Positions 56,701 to 64,000 of a stretch of 64,000 nucleotides of DNA are shown in pieces. Below the pieces are notes generated by a model. The model saw only the letters and a program-made list of their open reading frames with translations, had not been told where the DNA came from and did no database searches. Source of the DNA: Blastomussa wellsi (taxonomy: Eukaryota > Cnidaria > Anthozoa > Scleractinia > Plerogyridae); the NCBI GenBank assembly GCA_947652115.1, contig OX393563.1, positions 24,790,838-24,854,837 on the forward strand, written 5' to 3'. Position numbers and translations under genes: made by a program. Numbering within the stretch: position 1 is the first letter of the stretch; each line of letters starts with the position of its first letter.

Positions 56701-59700
56701 CTACACTAGAGGACCAGTAGAACAATAGAACAAACAACAGGAACAATGCCCCTAGCCCCAAAAAACTAGCAACTGCTACACTACAGGACCAGTAGAACAA
56801 TAGAACAAACAACAGGAACAATGCCCCTAGCCCCCAAAACAATAGCAACTGCTACACTACAGGACAAGTAGAACAATAGAACAAACAACAGGAGCAATAA
56901 CCCTAGCCCCCAAAACAATAGCAACTGCTACACTAGAGGACCAGTAGAACGATAGAACAAACAACAGGAACAATGCCCCAAGCCCCCAAAACAATAACAA
57001 CTGCTACACTAGAGGACCAGTAGAACAACAGAACAAACAACAGGAACAATACCCCTAGCCCCCAAAACAATAGCAACTGCTACACCAGGGGACCAGTAGA
57101 ACAACAGAACAAACAACAGGAACAATACCCCTAGCCCCCAAAACAATAGCAACTGCTACACTAGAGGACCAGTAGAACAATAGAACAAACAACAGGAACA
57201 ATACCCCTAGCCCCCAAAACAATAGCAACTGCTACACTAGAGGACCAGTAGAACAACAGAACAAACAGGAACAATACCCCTAGCCCCTAAAACAATAGCA
57301 ACTGCTACACTAGAGGACCAGTAGAACAATAGAACAAAGAACAGGAACAATACCCCTAGCCCCCACACCAACACCCCCAACAGCCCTAGATCCCAAAACA
57401 ATAGCAGCTCCTACACTAGAGGAATAGTTAAACAATAGAACAGGAACAATACCATTATCCCCTTAAACAACAACTTCTACACTAAAAATTACACACCGAG
57501 GACAAAGCCTGCTGCATATAATTTTGCATGATTAGTTGCACAATCCTTTCATGGGGCGACTCATGAATTTGAGGGCAACAAAAACGTCAATTGAACTTTA
57601 CCTCACATCAAAACCAAACGATGATAACATGCCTATCGAACTGGGCCTTGTAACACAATGTAAAAAGCTGTCACGCAATCCACAGGGCATACTTACTGGT
57701 TTGCAATTTGTGCCTTTACTTGACCAACCTTCTGATTCAGCCATTCTCTCTTAGAAATCAACAGTGCATCCACGTCTGATGGAAGAGCAGGGTTACTTAC
57801 ACCTTCTAAACAAAAAAAAAAACATACAGGTCAGCTTTTCAATTTCCACAATCCTGCGAATCATGAAAATTAAGACTTTTCTTCCTTGATTATCTTGACT
57901 TTCGAGACCTGAAAATAGGTTATTACAATTAAGACCACTCACGGTTGTATCACTAACCTTCGGTTCTTCCAAGGGAGACCAGAACATGCCACACAATTTC
58001 AGCAAACATAGCAATGGTTCTCTGGGACTCGGGACTTAGCTGTGCATCACAGACGGAACATACTCTGTCCTTATCCATTAGCCAGCGATATAGCAAGCTG
58101 GCGAGAACCTGCAAGGAGGGGAATCAATTAATGAACAGGTAAAAATTCGCTAAAATTGACTCCATTTATTCTATTTATGTGACACAGACATAGACATAGA
58201 CAGTTAATCAAGCTCGTACACTTTGCTATGGTAACAGTGCGTCCATAGATTTGATAATCAGAGTCTACAGGACGCACCAGCTACCGTAGTTTACAGGTGT
58301 ACCAAGTAAACAAAATAAGAATGTAAAATTGGGAATAAATATTCTGCTTGGTTTAATATATAGATTCAGCCAAGCCTAAAGGCGGAGCTCCGTATTTTTG
58401 CTGGATCTTAATAATTTCTCTGAAATAAATAAGAATAATTAAAAACGTCAACTCCTATTGTAGAATTTCCGCTAAGAATGACCATAAAAAATTGATAAAT
58501 GCTGCCAGAAGAAAAAAAAATCGGACCTGAGCCCGCGATCAATGAAGAAAACCAATGCCTGGTCAGCGGTCAACACGACGAGTTCTAACCTGAGTCCGCG
58601 ATCTGGTCATGTGATACTGGTCAGCGGATACCTCGATTTGACAGCTGTCAATTGACCATAACATGGATGACCTATACCAAAGATGTAAGCTGATAAGGCT
58701 GACAAAGTATTGACAAGGCATGACTACCCGCCATTTTGTGCGACGTCGTCGTCGTCGTCGTCGTAGGGCGCACGCGCCCAAGATCCATGCCACTGGCCAT
58801 GTCGACCATGAAAACTTGAATGCATGGTTCTCACATGCATTGTCCTTCTCCTATGGTTGTGGGGCTCCGCTTTGGGCTATTCGGGCCGCTGGAGCTCCGC
58901 TATAATTTTTAGTGTTAAAATAGTAAGCAAAAAAACATCTGCTCTTCTCTTCACTTGATATGTGTTTACCTTTATAGCAGTTGTCTCAGTTGGTAAATCT
59001 ATCGATTTCTGGTGTACCGACTCTAAAAATACAGAAAATTCAATTAATAGTTAACCTTAAGCCATTTGTATAATGATGGCCTAACGCTTCGTGAGCTGGA
59101 TTCGGGATTAAACGGGTCCTGGTTAGAACACTGGGAGGGCCGGGGGGGGGGAAGGTGGGGGGTTGTGTAAGCGTTGTGTGCTGTCCTTGAGCAGGACACT
59201 TCACTCTCAAATTACCTCTCTCCTGGTTAACTTTTAGAGATGTGTTTTTTCTTTTGTTTTGGTTACATCGAAAATCACCTGTCACGAACTATGTTTCAAA
59301 GTTTGCAAAAAATTTTTTCCTAACTCTCGACACAATTGGCTACTTCCTAACGTGGCACCCCATTTCCCAACGAACTTTGCACCGCAGCGGGATAAAATAG
59401 TGAGAGTCATCTTTAAAGTGAGATCAGGAAAGCAATTTTACAAATTAAATTTAAATACATACCTTGGAGCTTGTTCAAAAACTGACACATGATTCTGGGA
59501 ATAGCACAAAAATGCTGCGTCAGCTGATTCAATAGATCCTGCAGTGCATTGTAAAGAACCCTCGTCTGATCTATAACGAATAACATTGCGGTACTTATTT
59601 TGACTGGAAAAAATGGGAAGGGAAGGGAAGGGAAGGGAAGGGAAGGGAAGGGAAGGGAAGGGAAGGGAAGGGAAGGGAAGGGAAGGGAAGGGAAGGGAAG

Positions 59701-62700
59701 GGAAGGGAAGGGAAGGGAAGGGAAGGGAAGGGAAGGGAAGGGAAGGGAAGGGAAGGGAAGGGAAGGGAAGGGAAGGGAAGGGAAGGGAAGGGAAGGGAAG
59801 GGAAGGGAAGGGAAGGGAAGGGAAGGGAAGGGAAGGGAAGGGAAGGGAAGGGAAGGGAAGGGAAGGGAAGGGAAGGGAAGGGAAGGGAAGGGAAGGGAAG
59901 GGAAGGGAAGGGAAGGGAAGGGAAGGGAAGGGAAGGGAAGGGAAGGGAAGGGAAGGGAAGGGAAGGGAAGGGAAGGGAAGGGAAGGGAAGGGAAGGGAAG
60001 GGAAGGGAAGGGAAGGGAAGGGAAGGGAAGGGAAGGGAAGGGAAGGGAAGGGAAGGGAAGGGAAGGGAAGGGAAGGGAAGGGAAGGGAAGGGAAGGGAAG
60101 GGAAGGGAAGGGAAGGGAAGGGAAGGGAAGGGAAGGGAAGGGAAGGGAAGGGAAGGGAAGGGAAGGGAAGGGAAGGGAAGACAAGACAACAATTTATTAA
60201 ACTCTCCCCGGAGGAGCTTTTCAGAGCTTAAGTATCTACCTAAAAATCTATCTAATAATTACAATGCAATGTTAAATATAGAATAAAATTTACAATGAGT
60301 TAAAAAAATTAATGTATCAAAAATAACTTTTGACTGTATAAATAAAAGCATTAACATCATGGTTTGCAACGCATCTTGAAAAATTTGGCACAAAATTAAC
60401 TCAAGAACAGTTAGACCTGCAAAAAGTAATGATACGCTTTTCTAAAACTGCGACTACTCAGTTCTTTGTTGTTTCCAATTGAAAACAGTTCAAGATTTCA
60501 AGGAGCTACGCCACGGTTCGTGCATGGGCTAAATTTGTCAAAATTTGTAAATTTGTAATTTGCCTCAATCTTTTCTATCCTTGACCATGCTGGTTCCTTT
60601 TGGTTTAGCATCAGCTCTTTGGTGTTTTTCTTCCTCAGTACACTATTAGTTTTAGGTTTCCTACATTCTAAGAGTAATTTAGTTCATCGCAAAAAAAAAA
60701 CTGACGTAGCTCCTTTAAACCCTCGATGTTTGCAACAATAAAATTGTAATTGCCACTTAAGCTCTCCAGTACGTTTTACACAGCTGTTATATTAAAATGA
60801 TCTTCTCTCATAGTCCCCCTCCCCCGTTAACAAGCGCTCCCATTCCAAAAGAAGCGTATATTTAGATAAATGCATTTCACAAGAATGCCCAGTTGTTTCC
60901 TATTTTTACTTAATAGTGTAATTAATTACTGGTAAGAGTAATATTTTTTGACTTCTGCAGAAGTGCAGGATCCCGGTTATAAGTACCTCTTAGCAAAACA
61001 CTAGAAAATCAACGCAATTAATCGAAAGGCGTAAGAACTTACTCTTGATCTCTCTTGTCTTGGGAGACTTCTTCCGAGAACATCCACACGGGAGGGCACT
61101 CATGGATGTAAAGTTGTACGATTTTGTCACCTTCTTGTCTTGCTCGCACAACAGCAGCAACGATGGATATAAAAATCTAAACGATTCAAATCACAGAGAC
61201 CTTTACCAAGTACAGGTGTAGTAGTGGTAGGCTATGTTTTATAAGGCTTTTGTTACATAAAACTTTGGTGCCATGTTAATTCTTCAAGAGTATATATTCA
61301 AGCTATTTAGCAACCACACCATTCACTAACTCATCAGAGATTTGTTTTTTTTGTGCGAATGGCGAAATGCCACGTCTGTCCTTTGTCGTTTACCGTGAGA
61401 GTGGGTAGTTCCACATTTTCTGGGATGAGAATTTTTTCACTTCTCCCGATGAAGTGATGAAAAGGAAAAAGAATCAACGTAAAGCTGACTACAGTCATTT
61501 ACTTGAAAGCATGTGGCACTTAAACCCTCCTACACTCCCTTCCATTTGGATTCAATCCATTTATTTCACTTAGGAAGAGGGGGCACCCTCAACATCTCAT
61601 AACCCTCAGCTCGTAACAAAGCAACTGATATGTTAGACAGATATGGTCCTGAAAACCGACGACAAGACCCTTCTTTCCTTCACTCTTGAAGAGCCAAGAA
61701 AAAAGTGATTACGTATGCTTCACCTCACAATATATGGGTCAAATGTCCTGTACATACAGTCAAGCCAAACAGGGCTCTGCAAAAACAAAAAAAAAAAGAC
61801 AGTGCACATAGAAAGATGATCAGTTGTATCAAGTGCTGAAAGGTTTTCAAACGTGACCACATTAAAGCTGACAACATATTTCCGTTTGCCTAGTCACAAA
61901 CTACCTCATCGAAAGCGGCACATGAAATATACAACAAGCACTATACAACAGTGGGGGCTATCACAGAGTACAACCAATACCTCTGGTCCTAGAAAGAGCA
62001 ATACATTGACACAGTATGTATCACATTTTACCCACCATAGAGGCGTGTGAAATCTTCAATCCGGACGAGCCAGCATCGAAAAACTTCCAGCTATCCTCCC
62101 TTGGGAAAGGTTAACATCAAACATTATTCAGTGCAAACAGAAGAAAATAAGGGGACAAAGAGGGTGTTGAGGGCACTAGCTCTTGAATTTCTCGCGACAT
62201 CTGCTAATTTTCCCTTGTTTTTGGAAGTCATTATCATCGACAAAACTTAACTCTACTCGGTCTGTCTCAGATATGAAATTATTTCCTTCTTTCGAAATTG
62301 GCTTTTATGCGAACTTCTCTGGGAACAAATCCTTGATTTGAGAGTCTTTCTCTCTTTTCCCTCATTTTCTCTTCGTGTAAATCATGCAGAACAAAACACT
62401 CAACGTACAGCAACCGGACGAAAATATGCTAACTGACACCTAATTCCACGGTAGACGCTCAGTCCGGCTCCCGATACTAAGCCAAACGGTTTAGAACACG
62501 GACAAAATTACAAGGATTTGTATGGAGGCACTGAAGCATGAAAGGGCCCATATCTCACCCCCAAATTGAAATAAGATGCTGATTTTGGGCAAGTAGGCAT
62601 TCTTCATCGTGTACTTTCAGAATATCTCAGTGAATAATTTTTGTGACGTCATCACTTTGCCACTCTTTACCAAATACATTGTACCAAAGGTTTTTCACTC

Positions 62701-63070
62701 CGGTAAAACAAAGAGGACGAGTTGACAGAAACCAGAAACTGCGCATGACAAGCCTCTGGCAACCAGGGAAGCACCCAGCCAATTTGTTGAACAATAACAA
62801 GGCATCGTCACAATGCTGCAACATTCTCAAATATGTTATCAGAAACACGCTACATGTAGCTTGTCATACCTGCTGACTATTGCCATGAGATAACTTACAA
62901 GCCCAGAGGATTCATTTGAACATTGGAAGAGAATGTGGTACAGTGAGCAGACCACGCCTTGTTTGAACTTGTTCACACTCTGTTCTGATGACGCTGCTTC
63001 ATCTTCAAACCATGTGGATGCGACAGGATTAGACGTTTCAGAAGTTGGGTTATCTACTGGAGTCCTTAGA
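53755..63070 (-). CDS. Multi-exon protein of unknown family, 3' part
   Basis: Eight exons join with matching phases: 61176-61043, 59603-59463, 59022-58970, 58108-57958, 57805-57697, 56515-56421, 55512-55466 and 54105-53755, ending at TAA. A further exon at 63070-62899 (VCSLYHILFQCSNESSGL) ends in phase 0 and does not fit the next exon, so at least one exon between 62899 and 61176 is missing here. The protein is helical and leucine-rich in its middle part (LYNALQDLLNQL; VLASLLYRWLM; IAMFAEIVWHVLVSL). It has no signal peptide or membrane segment in the visible part. It ends in a charged helical tail (FLEDSERELVNALKGHYG) and a Gly-rich C-terminus. I do not recognise the family; a helical-repeat scaffold is a guess. 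Introns contain the GGGAA array, a 76-bp repeat and a SINE nested in a MITE. The gene continues beyond the right edge or starts close to it. Confidence 0.75.
54532..54919. mobile_element. MITE with 18-bp terminal inverted repeats
   Basis: Left TTAAAGGAGCACTGTCAC and right GTGACAGTGTCCCTTTAA are inverted with two mismatches. The element is 388 bp with no ORF and lies in an intron. A single similar end (TTAAAGGGATACTGTCACC) occurs near 26530. Confidence 0.8.
55653..56274. mobile_element. MITE interrupted by a SINE
   Basis: Left CTGTACAGTCCCCGAAATGA and right TCATTTCGAGGGCTGTACAG are inverted ends. ACCCCGAAATGATCCC is repeated subterminally, and GCATGGGAGTGAG / CTCACTCCCATGC form inner inverted blocks. 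The SINE at 55812-56101 sits inside, giving a nested insertion. Confidence 0.7.
55812..56101 (+). mobile_element. tRNA-derived SINE
   Basis: The head has box A-like GGCGCAGTGGTGAGGG and box B GGTTCGATTCCCG in tRNA spacing. The body includes CTCCGAGGGTTTTTCTCCGG, and the 3' end is a (TTA)n tail with ATTATTATTATT. A complete, well-preserved copy transcribed by RNA polymerase III and mobilised by a LINE. Confidence 0.88.
56331..56355. repeat. (TTTC)n microsatellite
   Basis: Five to six TTTC units in an intron. Confidence 0.8.
56587..57375. repeat. 76-bp tandem repeat, about 10 copies
   Basis: Units begin AGGAACAATGCCCCTAGCCC and contain GCAACTGCTACACTAGAGGA, with small deletions in some copies. 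The minus-strand frame stays open over parts (ALFLLFVLLFYW) but this follows from the repeat. It lies in the intron between exons 57805-57697 and 56515-56421. Confidence 0.92.
58360..58905 (+). repeat. Dispersed repeat, copy B
   Basis: Inverted relative to 24290-24800 and sharing its blocks. It includes a (GTC)n tract at 58741-58764 and GGCGCACGCGCCC. It lies in an intron. Confidence 0.6.
59615..60180 (+). repeat. (GGGAA)113 uninterrupted pentanucleotide satellite
   Basis: 566 bp of perfect GGGAA (AAGGG) repeats with no visible interruption. The period of five makes every frame a simple penta-peptide (EGKGR or SLPFP), so the ORFs of 195-259 residues here are not genes. It lies in an intron of the minus-strand gene. 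In the transcript it reads (TTCCC)n and stops about 10 bp before the acceptor at 59604-59605. Confidence 0.97.
60499..60718. repeat. MITE-like unit with AAGGAGCTACG ends
   Basis: AAGGAGCTACG at the left and CGTAGCTCCTT at the right are inverted. AT-rich interior without ORF. The inverted ends are short, so confidence is moderate. Confidence 0.5.
61177..62898 (-). other. Intron with at least one missing exon
   Basis: The exon ending at 62899 leaves phase 0, but the exon starting at 61176 requires phase 2. One or more small exons must therefore lie between them. I could not pick one out with confidence. Confidence 0.45.
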
Positions 63071-64000
63071 CTGCAAAGATCTGGAAGGAATGTGTAGTGG
63101 TTAGACCAAAGACTTGGATGAAGTTTATTACTCCAACACAAGGATATAATAATTGCTCTTTGCCATGTCACTACATTTCATTACAGAGAAAATGTTGGTT
63201 GTTTATGTCCTAATAGGCATAAAAAAGCAGACTCAAAGATGCAGAAAGGACACCAATAGTTGTGTTGATAGGGGACAAGAAATGAGAAAGCTTACATTAA
63301 AGCATTTAGGAACATAAAGGGTCTGGAAGGATATTTTCGGGATCCAGGATTTGACCAAAATACAGTGCAGGATTCGGGAAAACGCAAAATATCTTGACGA
63401 AATTCGGGAATTAACTGCTTCTCGGGAGGCCGGATTGAGCAGAATTTGGGCACAGGACATGGCAATTCTTGCCTGACTTTTGGGAATTCGGGAAATAAGG
63501 AATATCCCAAAGATCAAACGTCAGCCCGTACGTACGATGTTGAAGCAGGACCATGCACCAGTGGGCCAGCGAGCATGGCAAAGCCATCAGGAAGCTCTTG
63601 GTTCGTCAGAACAACACCAAAACATGCAGCAGGAATTAACTCTTCCTCTCAACATGCATATGAGCCACTGAGGAACTCAATTCAGCTGATAACCAGCTGT
63701 CATAGTATGACTCAGACTCCAGCGACAAAGAGGACAGTAGCACCAATGAAGAAGACGCAGTCGAGGGTGTTCCTGTAAACTTTTTTTATCAAAGACAGTG
63801 CTCACGCGTACAGGAAGACCCATCACGCTTTTATATCGGGCTCTTTCATCGTACTGAGGTATGAAGAACTAATTGCAATTTGCAGTAGTCTCAACCCACG
63901 CGTAAAATCAAAATAACAACCAAAAGGGTAAATATACATCTTAAATTCATTAACTTATGCAAAAATTAGTCCTCTTTTAAATAAATTTTTTAGGAAAGAA
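63071..64000. other. Right edge region
   Basis: Probably intron or upstream sequence of the minus-strand gene. Short overlapping ORFs on both strands near 63290-63780 show no family features. Confidence 0.35.

Noticed and set aside
56630..56848. Hydrophobic ORF (FLLFVLLFYW) that could suggest a membrane protein
   Set aside because: It coincides with the 76-bp tandem repeat and repeats with it.
59600..60286. ORFs of 195-259 residues made of EGKGR or SLPFP repeats
   Set aside because: They are a direct consequence of a stop-free pentanucleotide satellite; all frames stay open without selection.
63233..63780. Overlapping ORFs on both strands at the right edge
   Set aside because: No family motif or splice border, and opposing frames are equally open.

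Overview
This is nuclear DNA from an animal, most likely an anthozoan cnidarian and probably a stony coral. Coding sequence is broken into many short exons with GT-AG borders. The intergenic DNA is AT-rich and full of hairpin MITEs, a tRNA-derived SINE, Penelope-like retroelement pieces and microsatellites. The gene families present (a CILP-like matrix protein, a TTC28-like TPR/CHAT protein, an NHL-propeller protein) are ones commonly seen in coral genomes. The species call is inference; no marker gene is present. All exon models below were built by eye from splice borders, intron phase and protein similarity. LAYOUT: 1-7.8 kb (minus strand) holds the 5' part of a secreted immunoglobulin-domain gene that runs off the left edge. 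8-14.4 kb is gene-poor and carries hairpin MITEs. 14.4-27.06 kb (minus) is a large secreted matrix gene that joins a SPARC-type EF-hand domain, CILP modules and an Ig domain. 27-30.5 kb is intergenic with a MITE and a SINE-like unit. 30.57-34.02 kb (minus) is a single-exon TPR-CHAT gene interrupted by one in-frame TAA. 34.37-37.12 kb has two oppositely oriented Penelope-like element 3' ends around a 200-N gap. 37.6-43 kb (plus) looks like a spliced transcript without a long ORF, part of a diverged local duplication. 43-52 kb is mostly repeats, including a 117-bp tandem array, a foldback element and two GTAGTCNGT minisatellites. 52.08-53.18 kb (plus) is an intronless filamin-NHL gene. 53.75-63.1 kb (minus) is the 3' part of an unrecognised multi-exon gene, convergent with the NHL gene; one of its introns contains 113 uninterrupted GGGAA units ending about 10 bp from a splice acceptor. 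HOW THE GENES RELATE: the two left-hand genes are both secreted, co-oriented and Ig-containing, and suit extracellular matrix or cell-surface work. The TPR-CHAT and NHL genes are intracellular types from families that are often expanded in cnidarians. No operon-like or single-pathway arrangement links the genes. The most notable items are the SPARC-CILP-Ig architecture, the nonsense codon splitting the TPR-CHAT protein, the GGGAA array forming a polypyrimidine tract, and the hammerhead-like motif in the Penelope-like element ends.
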